Assembly: GCF_921293095.1 (NCBI RefSeq)
Contig: NW_025791658.1
Location: 4,340,001 to 4,404,000, forward strand
Length of the DNA stretch: 64,000 nucleotides
Direction: 5' to 3'
DNA from: Ischnura elegans
Taxonomy: Eukaryota > Arthropoda > Insecta > Odonata > Coenagrionidae
A program made the position numbers and the translations under genes. The stretch's first letter is position 1. Each line of letters opens with the position of its first letter. Below, in pieces: positions 22,795 to 33,552 of this stretch. The notes under the pieces are model-generated. The model was not told the DNA's origin. It did not search any database and was given only the letters and a program-made list of their open reading frames with translations.

Positions 22795-23629
22795 ACTAAA
22801 AGCTCTTTGCATCGTAATGGAGGGGACCAAAATTTGGGCAATTTGATGTACTATGGAGGTTCACTATAGAGAGGTTTTAGTGGTAGGCACCTTTTTTTCA
22901 TATCCCTCAGAAATGAAAGGCACCTACAGTCATCTAAAATGTTACATTTATGTTTTTAATCAAACATCCGTGCATTAGTGGACATATATTTATTATTTAA
23001 TAATTTCAGAAAGCTAGCGCTAACGCATGATTTTTACCAGATTGATCCCAGAGAAAGCGATGTGATCTCTCTTAATTCAACAGTCACTTAAAAAGATGTC
23101 TGTAGTTAAATCGGGAGTCGGGAGTAGTAAAGTCGGGAGTCTGCTGTAGTTAAATATGCGACAGGTTATGATGTCATGCATGCATCACTGTTACTCTCCA
23201 TCATGGAAGAAGACATAATGCCACTTCTAGCTATGTCCGAAGCGACCATTATGCCTTTCTTCTTATTTACTGTTAGGTATGCCCTCATATGGCACAAAAT
23301 GGCACAACTAATGATTAATGAGAAAATTACTGCATAATAAGGTATGTAAGAAAAATAAGGGTGAAACATTTATTGCTGAAAATGTCATTCCACGTACGTA
23401 ATCGCGGCTGCATTAATTGTCTCTAGTTGTCTCGGTACGATTTGTGGGGGTAGTTAGGCCATCTCGAGGGTGTCTCCTTGGTATGATAAGTGGAGGTTTT
23501 ACGAGATAAAGATGTTCACTACAAAGAGGTTTGCCTATAAATTCAAATGTAAATCTGACGGTACCATTGGGGTGGTATGAAGTATGGAGGTTTATGATGT
23601 AAAGAGGTTCACTACTTAGAGGTTTTACT
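22795..23629. mobile_element. Tigger/pogo-like MITE, second copy, interrupted
   Basis: Same family as 3968-4646, sharing GCATCGTAATGGAGGGGACC, AAATTTGGGCA and the right-hand GGTATGA-AGTATGGAGG. At about 23096-23262 it is interrupted by sequence containing GGGAGTCTGCTGTAGTTAAA and CATGCATGCATCACTG, which recurs nearly identically at 24205-24335. Confidence 0.7.
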
Positions 23630-24380
23630 TTTATTATTTCAGCAAATTGTCCTTTATTTTAGATAGCTTTCTTTTCCCAACTGTGATACTTTTAGCGGCG
23701 ATAACGTGATTGTACTCTTATTCCAACTGCCTCCTCATAATACCTGGTTTCCGAAAACCATGCACCCTTGGTTGCGGTATTACGGATTCTGAGAAGATAT
23801 TCGCTCAGTGATTTTTCACCAATGCTGCAAATCTACTGTGAGATGTTGGGAACTATACCAGTGGCATCGACTCCATGGGGCCTGAGGGGGACCGAGAGCC
23901 CCCTCAAAAATTCCTTATGGGTGTGAGGAAAAATGTGTCAGGCTCGTTGATTTTCCCCGGAATATCCAGGTATCGAGATTCGAATTATCAGGGTTTTAAT
24001 GTTACTCATATAACTCTTCTAAAATGCTTAAAAAACTTACAACTGCAACTTACAACTTACACTGCTTATACAATTTCTCGGGGCAAGATCCCCGGTTTGG
24101 GCCCCCCCAATATTTTTTGTAAGTCGGCGTCCCTGAACTGTACTGTCACTGTGTGAACTCGTGGAAGGATAATCCGCAACAAAGGATAAACTGCGGCCGG
24201 ATAATCGGGAGTCTGCTGTAGTTAAATATGCGACAGGTTATGACGCCATGCATGCATCACTGTTACTCTCCATCATGGAAGAAGACATAATGCCACTTCT
24301 AGCTAAGTCCGAAGCGACCATTACGCCTTTTTCTCATTGCCCTTTGTTATGTTAAATCATACTTTGGATTAGGGATTTTG
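23630..24380. other. Repeat mosaic without genes
   Basis: 23870-24130 looks like a high-GC interspersed repeat (GGGGCCTGAGGGGGACCGAG at one end, CGGGGCAAGATCCCCGGTTT at the other). 24205-24335 is a copy of the insert at 23096-23262, preceded by GCCGGATAATCGGGAGTCTG, a terminus that also appears at 33275-33300. Confidence 0.5.
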
Positions 24381-24477
24381 GAAAGGTAAAGATAGGGTAA
24401 GAGTAGGTGAAGGATATTCCATGGAGATAGCAGTCACATCAGGGGTTCCGCAAGGAAGTGCATTAGGTCTGCTATTG

Positions 24478-24800
24478 TTTTTCACCGTTTTACTGCCACC
24501 GATTTATCGGCCCTCGCTGGTTGAGGGAAAACTGCCAGGGGCCAATTGATTGACCAGAATTATTTCACTTTTTTATGTGATTGTGGCCTTTTCAACGGCT
24601 GTAATTTATGTAAACCCCCATAATCTATCTATGGTTATAAGATATAAATATATCTTAAGAATTGGGAAAAAATCCAGACGTATTAAATAAAATTAAGTAG
24701 CTGAAAAATTCTTAAATCCGAAGTGTAGCTAATTCCGGAAAATCGCCTTGGCAGTCTTCGTACATCTCACATGAAATGGGCTGGCAGTAACAGGGTTAAT
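24478..24800. mobile_element. TTAA-type MITE inside the LINE
   Basis: Right border GGCAGTAACAGGGTTAA and left end CCGTTTTACTGCCA; the left TTAA is degraded. Subterminal hairpins CCGAT-TT-ATCGG and CCCTC-GCTGGTT-GAGGG lie side by side at about 24497-24530. It separates two halves of the LINE RT frame. Confidence 0.6.
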
Positions 24801-25134
24801 GTACATTCATGACATACATGTGGGAGTTGACTCCAAAATACGCCTTTTTGCGGATGATTGCACAATCGACCAAAGGAGAAAAAACAGTGAATGCCAGTGT
24901 ACCCTTCAAAATGACTTAGATATTATATTTTCATGGAGAATCACCAACAAATTGGAAGTTAATACAAGAAAATGAGAAAAAAAAACATTCACGAGAAGGA
25001 GAAACAAGGATAATCGATCGTATATCTTGTACGGGGAAATATTTGCAACACTAACCATTGTAAATCCTTGGGGGTTAATTTCACATCCAAACTTGATTTG
25101 GAAACGCATATTGATCAGGTGGTGGGAAAATCAT

Positions 25135-25927
25135 TTAACCTTTTCGCACCAAATTCCGCACCTGTGCGGCAAGGATTTTTTTTCCTCAACTACCAATGCC
25201 ACACCAGTGCGTCCTGAATGTTCTTACCCTAACCAACGAATGCCGCGCCTTTGCGGCACAGGTCGAAAAAAGTGACCGTGGTGGACACATTAGACCCATA
25301 GACGTGGTCGCCCCTTGTGATCCTCCTTAGCGCGAGCCCAGCCCCTTCTTCGGCCGCTCAGGTCGACCCTTTCCTATCCTCTCTACGCAGTCAACTACTG
25401 TTATTTGCAGTGTGTTTTCCAAAAAAAAAATTTTTGTTTCTTACTTTTCAAATCCAATGCTATAAATGAATTCTCCTTTTTTTGCTGACCACATGGAAAT
25501 TTCAAACAAAATTCTAATGTTAATATCAACGGAGTTATAGATCAACTAGTAAATATACTAAATCCGTCTATATAAACGTTAGAACTTCGTTTAAAATTTC
25601 TGAACGCTCAGAAAAAAACACGAAAATCATTTTGAATTTTAAAAAATCGATACGAACAACAAATATTTGCATATATTCTGCATTAATATGTTAGCTAGTT
25701 GACCGCGGACTCATGCTAGGAAGGGGCTTTTAATCCCTCTAGGGTCTGGGACAGAGGCCGAGGAAAAGGATCGGCGCCCCACCGAGTTGGGTCCAAAAAT
25801 GTTTCGGGAGGGACCCACTGCCTTTAGTCGACGCGGAAAGGCTTCGTACAGAGGAGTAAAGAAAACTTTCAAGAAACTCGTATTGAGGAAGAATTTCCTT
25901 CAACGAAGATCCAGCGCGAAAGGGTTA
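25135..25927. mobile_element. TTAA-flanked piggyBac-like element inside the LINE
   Basis: TTAA at 25135-25138 and 25924-25927; ends CCTTTTCGCACC and, reverse-complemented, CCCTTTCGCGCTGG. Palindromes CCGCACCTGTGCGG and TGCCGCGCCTTTGCGGCA sit near the left end. The internal CGTTTAAAATTTCTGAACG block resembles those of 33605-34446 and about 38940-38990, so these are relatives with different ends. Confidence 0.75.
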
Positions 25928-26154
25928 AAACTCAGCATTGGGTCATGAGAGATATGAAAGAGAGTACAAAAGAAACCAAATAAATGGCCTAGATGACTAC
26001 GGTTAGACCCGTATTAGGATACGCTAGTTCGGTGTAGGATCACCATTCTAAAAATGAATCTTTAAGACTTGAAAAAGTTCAGCAAAAGGCAGACAGGTAA
26101 AGTCTAGGCAAAAATAGAATGGGGGACAGTGCCATTTCATCTCAAATCAGGCAG

Positions 26155-26672
26155 TGTAACATAATGTAAACAAGCCACCATGTTATTTGTAAATAGTTGA
26201 AAACTAACAATGGTAGTGAGGGACACGGAGAGAAAATAGACAAGCGGGAGTCGTGTATGGAGAGAAGGAGGAGGCAGACGTGTTATAAAGAAAGATCGGA
26301 AGAAAGACTTAAGTATTAAGAGAGCGGAGGAAGACTACTAAAGACTAAAGCGGTGTATTGTGAGAGCGGAGGAAGAGATATGGCAGAATTCACTTTCGGC
26401 AGGAAGAAGAAAAGAACGCTGAGAAAAAGGAGGCGCCTACGAGAGGGAAAGAGACCGGAGGAAAGGAATACGGCAGAACTCAAGATCCCCACTGGTGCAG
26501 TTCATGGCAGTGGTTCAGTGAGTGATCGTGCGGGTAGTACAAATGGTATTGTAATAGTCATGGCGGCTTGTTGATGTTGTTTTTTGCTCCCGAGTTTCAA
26601 ATTATAGAGCTTGTTTATGAAGTGTAATAAAATTATTTGTTAAGTAAGTAGTGGATAATTAAAAACGTTACA
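26155..26672. mobile_element. Solo LTR with 4-bp target duplication
   Basis: Starts TGTAACATAATG and ends GTTACA (TG...CA termini, TGTAAC/GTTACA inverted). GCAG flanks it on both sides (26151-26154, 26673-26676). It has a purine-rich 5' half and an AATAAA at about 26626. No internal retroelement genes are adjacent, so LTR-LTR recombination is the simplest history. The 74-codon frame inside it is not a gene. Confidence 0.65.
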
Positions 26673-26676
26673 GCAG

Positions 26677-27369
26677 ATAGTGCAAAATCATGTCAGGTGA
26701 CCAACACCGATTTCTCTGAAAGTTATATATGTGAAAGCAGTATCCTTATGATGAACAATGATGACTTTATCTCAGCTCAGAACTGTACTGTTATAAAGTT
26801 ACTATCCTTTGAACATTGCAGAGTCAGGCCTCAAGAGTAAAAAATGAAAAATCACATAAATGCTGATTACTAAAGAACCATGGCCCGTAAAGCAGTGGTT
26901 ATTGTTCTATTTTGAAGAGAATTCATTTATGCACATTCTGGCATAACTTAAAAATCATTTGAAGCAATAATAAACAAATAGGACTTGTTTAAACAATGAA
27001 AATTAGTCATTATTTAACAGTTAATTACTAAAAAAGGCCTCCTTCTATTTTCTTTAAAATTTCTCAGTGGGTAGTTTAAATGTTCTGCTTTCAACAAAAA
27101 AATAAAAAAGGTAGTATTTATATACTTTTTGTTTTAAGGCATTTTAAAGTTACGCATGTTTTCGACTCTTTTTCACCAAGATTTCAAGGGGGCATACCTT
27201 CAAGGGGGAAAAAATGAAGTTTAGTGTAGGATCACCATTGTAAAAATGAATCTTTGAAGCTTGAAAAGGTTCAGCAAAAGGCAGAAACGTATACTCTAGG
27301 CAAAAATAGAACGGGGGACAGTGTAACAGCTAAGCTATATACGAGGTACATTTCCCTACAGCTTAGTGA
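26677..27369. other. Intergenic, ending in a LINE fragment
   Basis: 26677-27221 is AT-rich with nothing recognised. 27222-27340 repeats the LINE RT end seen at about 26031-26130 (TGTAGGATCACCATT, AAAGGCAGA, GGGGGACAGTG). Confidence 0.5.
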
Positions 27370-27688
27370 TTAAAAGAATACGACGGTGATGGCAAAGACG
27401 AGGATTATCAAGAGGACGATTGCTAAGAAGGCAGTGTCCTTGATCCCTTGAAGCTTCCTCCGCCTCTCCCCCTCCGTCATATCCAAGCGGAAGCGACTTA
27501 TGGCGCGCTCCGTCAACAGGATGTCGGCCTCGTGCCTGAGCGCCCTCAGTTTCTCCAGCGTGCGCTGCGTCTCCCACTGCTCCATGAAGTCCTGCTCCCT
27601 GCGCCGCAACTCCTCCTCCCTGCGCATCACCTCGGCGATCACGCGATCCTCCCACTCGCGGGAACGCTTCTCGCGGTTTGCCTGCGAA
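27370..27688 (-). CDS. Membrane-anchored coiled-coil protein, last exon
   Basis: Terminal exon of a three-exon - strand gene (40614-40694, 33336-33533, 27370-27688; 198 aa from the proposed Met). The acceptor CCTTGCTCAG leaves one base, T, which completes the Thr codon opened by the previous exon's final AC. It encodes 105 residues: a long charged helix (REKRSREWEDRVIAEVMRRE, then EEELRRREQDFMEQWETQ and more heptad-like sequence), then about 23 hydrophobic residues (TAFLAIVLLIILVFAITVVF) ending at the stop. This layout suggests a tail-anchored protein facing the cytosol, probably dimerising. I recognise no family; coiled-coil C termini of insect Myb/SANT-like proteins look similar but lack a membrane segment. 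Frames running upstream of 27688 are intron and transposon. Confidence 0.8.
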
Positions 27689-27703
27689 CTGAGCAAGGAA
27701 ATA

Positions 27704-28610
27704 TAGTACATTCGGGTTGATTGGGACATATCGGGACTTGTGCACTTTGCCCCAATTAGGCGAACTGTCATGTATATGGGCATAAACAAACGTTGAAATG
27801 ATAGAAAGAAGACTAAAGAATGTTTATAATGCGACACAAGTTTATTAAAATATTAATTTGATTAATAACTCAGCGAGTTTAGTTAATTCATTATCATTTT
27901 AAAGAATTATAACAATTTAGCTAAAAATATTTTTCACAGCCTCAGGCGATGCTGAATGAATGTCTTTTACTAAGCCCTGCTAAAGAAAAGTCCTATCCTC
28001 TTGCGGATACTATAAAAAAACAATGCTTTCAAAATAGGGCAAGAATAGGAACATTTGTGAAAAATAAGAGTAAATCTAAGGAGGAAAATAAAAAATAGTA
28101 TTCTGAAAACAAAAAATTTTAATTTCGTCGCGAGTACAGAGTCTACGTCGCCAACTTGTGGACCAATAAAGCGGCATAGGCTGTCCCAATTAAGTGGAGA
28201 ATACTCTGGGATATTCCTCTTTTGGGTTCTGTTCTTCAAGATCTGCCCCAATTAACCCTTTTGCTGCTTCAATAGATTTTTCATCGGTTCCATTATTTTG
28301 CCTATTAGCCAGAAAAAAATGAATTGAATCATTCATTTGACGTCGCTGAATGTCGCCGCACGAATGGACGTACTTCCGCTAGAATTTCGAGCAGATGACA
28401 GCACCTACGACCAAAGGAAGGGTTTTTCGAAAACGTAGATATTTACCCGTATGTCGTGTTGAAAGGAAAAGTTTTTTGAAAGTCGTGGAATATCCCCGCA
28501 TGTCGCAGGCAATAACCATAATGTTTTTTGCGGGTATTCCCGCTTGTAGCAGCGAAAGGGTTAAGCGGCTGCCCCAAGTAACCAGTGGACCCATTAAACG
28601 GAATCTACTC
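27704..28610. mobile_element. Tigger-like element abutting a splice acceptor
   Basis: Same family as 33553-35005 and 58248-58862: GATTGGGACATATCGGGAC at one end and TGGACCCATTAAACGGAATC at the other. Interrupted by a TTAA element (28252-28564). Its left edge lies about 14 bp from the 3' splice site of the 27688 exon. Confidence 0.75.
28252..28564. mobile_element. TTAA-flanked 313-bp MITE (CCCTTTTGCTGCT)
   Basis: TTAA on both sides; ends CCCTTTTGCTGCTTCAATAG and, reverse-complemented, CCCTTTCGCTGCTACAAGCG. Palindrome GCGGG-TATT-CCCGC lies near the right end. A nearly identical copy in the opposite orientation is at 44633-44945, so the family moved recently. Confidence 0.85.
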
Positions 28611-29784
28611 TATGATCATTTTTTTTTGGAGGTAAGCAAAGCAGCAGAAGATGTTAATCAGTTATCTAAGTAAGGTTGATACGAGGGAGGAAGTTTGTTC
28701 AACCTCAGAGAGCTCAGCAAAACACCATACAAGCGACAGGCAGGTTCTGCACATGAAGGGCAATTGCACATCCTCCACACCACACGCTCAAGTAATTTCT
28801 GACCGCAAGTTGTCGAGTACCAAACTTTTTGATGTCTTTTTTGACGAACCCAACTTGTTTGCATGCCAAGGACTTACTGTGCTAAAATCACATACACATA
28901 TATGTCCATCTGATGAATAGGGTAGTTTCCTTCATCAAAGAAAACGAAAGGCGTTGATTGCGATCGTTACCCACCATTAGTGTATTCATAATATACAAAT
29001 TATTTCGTTTTATAAATACCGGTTTTGACGAATGGCAATGGTCAATTTTAACCGCATTTGAAAAAGGCCAGATTGGCGCCCATGCGATGCCACTCCACTT
29101 GATGTCACAGGGACCTAGTTTCTACACAAGAGGATAGGAGTTTTACATCATCTATGATTACCAATGCATGCATGAGGCAAAGAGCTCAGGGAAGCATGTC
29201 TTAATAATCACCTATTAAAACTGGCTAAGGTCGGAAAGTTTCCTTCATTTGATAAGATAGTGTATTCATAATACACAAATTATTTGGTTTTTGAAATACC
29301 GGTTCAGACGAATGGCAATGGTCCATTTTTATCATCATTTGAAAAGGGCCAGATTGGCGCCCATGCGATGCCACTCCACGTGACGTCACAGGGGCCTACA
29401 TGCTATACGAGTAGATAGGAATTTTACATCGTCTGAGATTACAAATGCATGCATGAGGCACAGAGCTCAGGGAAACATGTCTTAATAATCAACTATTAAA
29501 ACTGCCTAAGGTCGGAAAGTTTTCTTCCTTTGATGAGGTATTAATAATCCATAATTAAGCCAAGCGCCACCTGCTAGCAGGGTACTCTGCTTCCTGCTAG
29601 CAGCCTGCATTGCCGCGGCGCACACATCCTCACCCCAAGGTCACCACACACGGCGACAGCGGGAACCAGACTGACATCATAAGGGCTTTTCCCAGCATTC
29701 ATACTTAGCCGTCATGTTTTCGCGCTCTTGAAAATTTTCGCTTTTCATTTAATCGTGAAAAATAGATATTGTCATTTAAAAATC

Positions 29785-31109
29785 GGGTCATTCCACGTCA
29801 AATCACCCAGAAATTTTCAAAATGACACCCACCGACTCGGATTTTAATGAAATTTTTGTCACTAGCTACTATCACCTATCTAATGACCCATGTAAAATAT
29901 TTCCATGAGCATGATGCAGCTTTTGTTTATGAAACCCAACAAATAATATTTTGCTTTGTTAAGGAAAAATTTACTTTAGTCAAAAAATTGAGTTACTTTA
30001 GTGATGGTTGTGCAGGACGGTACAAGAACTGCAAAAAATTTCTCAATCTTTGCAAGCATTACCAGGATTTCTCCTTAATGTCATCATGGACATTCTTTGC
30101 TACAAGCCATGGAAAATCCCCATGTGATGGAATTGGTGGTACTGTTAAGCGTCTAGTTGCCTGTGAGAGCCTCCAGAGATGTTCAGGAGATGCCTTAAAC
30201 ACATTGAAGTGTATTATTTAAATAATTTTATTTAAATTAGTATTTCCATTTATCCTCTAATGCACAGTAAGAGTCTAATGTATTTTGATACCAATTTTTC
30301 CATAAATGAAACACTTGAAAAATGGGTAAATTCCAGGAAAAAAAGCATCATTTCACATTTCTGAGCCATTTGGACTCTTTTCCCCTCAGCTGCCACACGA
30401 CAAGTATTGTTATTAAAAACAATTGTATGAACAAGAGCCACATTCACTAGACTACGTGTTTGGTCTTACATTTACTGACCAATATTTCAAATATATCCTC
30501 ATGAAGGTATGGATACATTTATACTTATTATCTTACAGTACGTGTCCAAAATCCCTCTCACGGGGGCAGAAAAAAAAGTAAAACCTGAAATACTCATGGT
30601 GGCAGTCAAAACACCACCATTTTTATTTCACAGTATATTGGAGCACATATTAACCTTCAATTTAAAAAAAATTGGATGAGTTAACTGCTGTGCCTTTTGG
30701 TGATAATTCTGAAAATATGAAGTAATGTTTTTGAGCTAAAAAAATCGGCTAATTAACAACTGTTGACATCATTTTGGCTAACATAACAATGCAAGGGGAA
30801 TAAAAGATATTACTATGGAAGCTATGTACTTGGATAGACAAGGGGTCAAAATTTCATTCAAATATATTATGTGGTTTCTGAGTTATGAATTTTTACCCTG
30901 TGCCCTGCACTCTGGAATTTGACTCCCACGAGCACCACTTCTGAGCCAACATCTCAAACTTCGACTCCTCATATCTTGCAAACTATGAGAGTGAGAGAGG
31001 AAATATTTTACATGGGTCATTAGATAGGTGATAGCAGCTAGTGACAAAAATTTCATTAAAATCCGAGTCGGTGGGTGCCATGCCTGGGTGAACTGACATG
31101 GAATGACCC
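29785..31109 (+). mobile_element. DNA transposon with ~110-bp inverted ends and transposase remnant
   Basis: Both ends read GGGTCATTCCAYGTCARNTC inward and then share CACCCACCGACTCGGATTTT, TTTGTCACTAGCT and CTATCTAATGACCCATG, giving unusually long inverted repeats. The frame at 29847-30221 encodes YFSDGCAGRYKNCKKFLNLC and FFATSHGKSPCDGIGGTVKR, a motif pair I know from transposase-like proteins common in insects and cnidarians; I do not assign a superfamily. About 1.3 kb and clearly internally deleted. Confidence 0.75.
29847..30221 (+). pseudogene. Transposase C-terminal remnant (SDGCAGRYKN type)
   Basis: The frame begins inside the left inverted repeat, so the first ~15 residues are not original coding sequence. 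From YETQQIIFCFVKEKF onward it looks genuine, with conserved SDG, YKN and ATSHGK...CDGIGGTVKR blocks. The N-terminal half of the protein is absent, so the element cannot be autonomous. Confidence 0.65.
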
Positions 31110-32184
31110 AAATTTCTAAAAGCGTGAAATGCGTATTAATACCTACGTAGGTATTAATAATCTTTGTTTAAGCCAAGTGCTACCTGCTAGCAGCCTGGAT
31201 TGTAGCGGCGCTCATAGTCTCACATCAAGCTGCAACCAGAATGACGTCACACGGTCTCTACTTAGCCATACTTAGATGTCGCATTTTCATGTGCTGGAAA
31301 ATTTTCACTGTTCACACATAAGCTAAAAATAGATATTGTCGTTCAAAAATCTAAAAGCGTGAAATACGTACTCCAGGAGTAATAATCTTTCGATTTAAGG
31401 CAATTAAAAAAATAATAGGAAACTACCCTATTCTGTACGCCGGGAAAGCCTACGATCATTCTTCGTTTTAGTTTAGTTTCCCTTGCCATCCCGGCTACTT
31501 TGAGATTGCATGTAGGAGGCCCGAATCTATCCCGAATAAGGCTATTTCTGTTGCCACTTCCGTCGCATTTTAATCGGTTTTCAAAAATGTCCGCGGCGCG
31601 GTGATGAGTGCGATGCGATCCACTTTTTTCTAATACTTTGCAGTACGTATACTGTTTGTCACGGCGAGGTATAGCATTGAAAAGTACTGAATTTAATAGA
31701 TCACATCATTGCATGTAAAAATATCTGTTTACACCCCTTAATATAACTTTTTTCTCCCCGAATTTCGGATCAATTTCCCCGTCAGCGACACGGGTGGCGA
31801 CTTTTGTAAACTCATTAAAACACGCGGTGGGCGAAAACTCGTAGACTGAGGCCGACTAGAGGAACCTCTTTTGTTTTATTCGTGCTATGACAGCTCATCA
31901 AAAACAACATACAAGCGACAGGCGGGTACTGCGCGTCCTTCGCGCCACACGCTCAAATCAATTCTGACCGTAACCTGTTAGTTTAAGGTCAGCAGCAATC
32001 TCATTAACTACACTGCCTCAATTGATTATTCCACCAAGTGTGCACCGCGGAGGGACAGCTAAAATACTCACCGAATAGCTTCAGCATTGACATGTCTTGA
32101 CCTTTATACCGATAAAAGAGAAAGGTGTTTTAAAACACTTTGGATAGAGTGCGAAACATTATGCCCATTCCCATTTAAAACATG

Positions 32185-32500
32185 CACACTTAAGGTACTG
32201 TTCTGATCCATGACAACGCCCGTCATCTCAACACTGATGTAGCCCAACTGCTCCTTGAGCAATTTCAATGGAAAATTTTCGATCGCCCGCCGTGCAATAC
32301 AGACCTAGTGCAGGGGGACTTCCATCTTTACGCTGAAATGAAGATGTGGTTTTGGATGGAAGCGTTTTCAAACGGACGATGAGCTTCATGACAATGGCAA
32401 AATTCGTAGGAAATGGCAACATCCTTTGAAGGAGGTATAGTAAAGCTGGTCCACAGGCACGACCAATTCCTCTATCTCCAAGGCGATTGCGACGAAAGCA
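32185..32500 (+). pseudogene. Mariner transposase fragment
   Basis: Reads VLIHDNARHLNTDVAQLLLE then QFQWKIFDRPPCNTDL and GDFHLYAEMKMWF. This is the mariner HDNARPH...PPYSPDLAPSDFHLF region with its two later catalytic Asp positions. After a gap, GIVKLVHRHDQFLYLQGD matches the mariner C terminus. Frame breaks and substitutions make it inactive. A second, more decayed copy (VLIHDNVCHLSAHTAQLLLE) lies at 32725-32850, and the two share long identical stretches. Confidence 0.75.
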
Positions 32501-32580
32501 CACCACGAGTGTGCATGATGTTTGGATGCGAAATAATTTTCGTCCAATCACTTTGTCTTCTGATCATGACCCTCGTACAT

Positions 32581-32622
32581 AAATTGCGTCACGTGGAGTG
32601 GCATCGCATGGGCACCAATAAA
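32581..32622 (-). repeat. Scrap of the AATAGGGT MITE between mariner fragments
   Basis: GCGTCACGTGGAGTGGCATC followed by GCATGGGCACCAAT is the reverse-orientation MITE core. It separates the two mariner fragments. Confidence 0.7.
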
Positions 32623-32989
32623 AGAGAATTTGAAAAATGTACAGTGGCTAGTATGTGAAACAGTTGGAAACATTACGTCCATTTACATTCAAAACAAAAG
32701 AAGAGACACGCTGACTTCTGGAAGTGTTCTGATCCATGACAATGTCTGCCATCTCAGTGCTCATACAGCCCAACTGCTCCTTGAGCAATTTTAATGGGAC
32801 ATTTTCGATCACCCGCCGTGCAATTCCGACCCAGTGCCGTGTGACTTCCATCTTGAAATATTACTGCTTAATGGTTTATCCTGATTAATGTAAAAATCCC
32901 ATTTAGGTGTAATTTCTGAGTTATGGTTATATACTTAAATTAATTATTATGTACGTATGTACTATTCACTGCGGGAGGTGTATCCGTGA

Positions 32990-33302
32990 TCACCAAGCAC
33001 GGTCGTGCACTGCGAGGCTTGGAAAATAAGAACATTGTGATACCGTAAATGCAGCTAGTGCGTGATCATTTCGTTTTACGAAGGGGATTCTAACGGAAGT
33101 AATAAGACTGGTGCATCCCAGCATTAATGCAGTAATTCCGATGAATTTCAGTCCGATTTTATTTTTTTCATAAAGATCGCGGAAAATATTGAAGGTGAGT
33201 GGAAAATCTCGCACGGATAATCAGCAAAACGGATAATCCACTACACGGATAATCCAAAAAAACTGATATACCGCAGCCGGATAATCGGGAGTCTGCTGTA
33301 AT
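32990..33302. mobile_element. Tigger-like fragment with GGATAATC repeats
   Basis: Ends in GCCGGATAATCGGGAGTCTG CTGTA, that is, a CAGCAGACTCCCGATTATCC terminus next to TA. ACGGATAATC occurs repeatedly in the last 100 bp. The left part resembles the first 60 bp of the window. It stops 33 bp before the 33336 donor site. Confidence 0.55.
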
Positions 33303-33335
33303 ATGAAGTGTTGAATTTCTCTTCACAAAACTCAC

Positions 33336-33533
33336 GTTTGTTCCATCTCGTTCCTGCGTCTCATCGCCTCGCGCTCATATTGTATCTCTTCGTCCAGCCG
33401 TGTGCGTTGGCCCTCCATCATCTTGTCCATGCGCTCACGCAACTGCATCTCGCGCGCCCGCGTCTCCTTCTCCCTGTCTCTCACCATGCTCATGACGCCC
33501 AGCACCAAATCCTGGCCGCTCCCATTGGAGACA
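33336..33533 (-). CDS. Membrane-anchored coiled-coil protein, middle exon
   Basis: 198-bp exon (acceptor CATCGTCTGCAG, donor CAAAC|GTGAGT). The first base completes a Ser codon from the 40614-40694 exon and the last two bases open a Thr codon finished by the 27688 exon. The 65 whole codons read VSNGSGQDLVLGVMSMVRDR, then a continuous Arg/Glu-rich helix (EKETRAREMQLRERMDKMME, ...LDEEIQYEREAMRRRNEMEQ) that joins directly to the helix of the last exon. It is GC-rich against AT-rich transposons on both sides. A Tigger-like element ends only about 18 bp upstream of its acceptor. Confidence 0.8.
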
Positions 33534-33552
33534 CTGCAGACGATGGAGAAAT

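Larger units (their letters stand above)
24385..26154 (+). pseudogene. LINE RT fragment (CR1/L2/Jockey-like), split twice
   Basis: Before the first insert it reads VTSGVPQGSALG (RT motif). After it, KIRLFADDCTIDQ (the catalytic FADD motif) and RITNKLEVNTRK. After the second insert, PVLGYASSVWDHHSKNESL and LEKVQQKADR, the standard C-terminal RT block. Frames shift and stops occur, so it is a fossil. Inserts are TTAA elements at 24478-24800 and 25135-25927. A third fragment of the same LINE lies at about 27222-27340. Confidence 0.75.
28916..31432 (+). mobile_element. AATAGGGT MITE, composite copy F, interrupted
   Basis: 28916-29255 is the first half of one copy and 29256 restarts another copy from its TAGTGTATTCATAATACAC segment. 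31112-31432 contains the 3' end, itself partly doubled. The resulting mosaic is interrupted by the 29785-31109 element. The 3' part shares the CACATAAGCTAAAAATAGAT variant with copy H at 45009. Confidence 0.75.
27689..33335 (-). other. Intron 2 of the membrane-anchored coiled-coil gene (5.6 kb)
   Basis: Donor CAAAC|GTGAGT and acceptor CTTGCTCAG. Filled with Tigger, TTAA, MITE, P-like and mariner remnants listed separately. 28611-28915 and 31433-32184 hold no gene. A short block (ACAAGCGACAGGC...CCACACGCTCAA) is shared by 28725-28795 and 31908-31960. Confidence 0.7.

Noticed and set aside
26353..26574. 73-codon Arg/Lys-rich frame
   Set aside because: Lies wholly within the solo LTR's purine-rich part; low-complexity bias explains it.
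27448..27745. Frames opposite or shifted to the membrane-anchored exon, including a 129-codon - strand frame
   Set aside because: They lack the split-codon match and homopolymer-free composition; the 27370-27688 frame joins correctly to two other exons.
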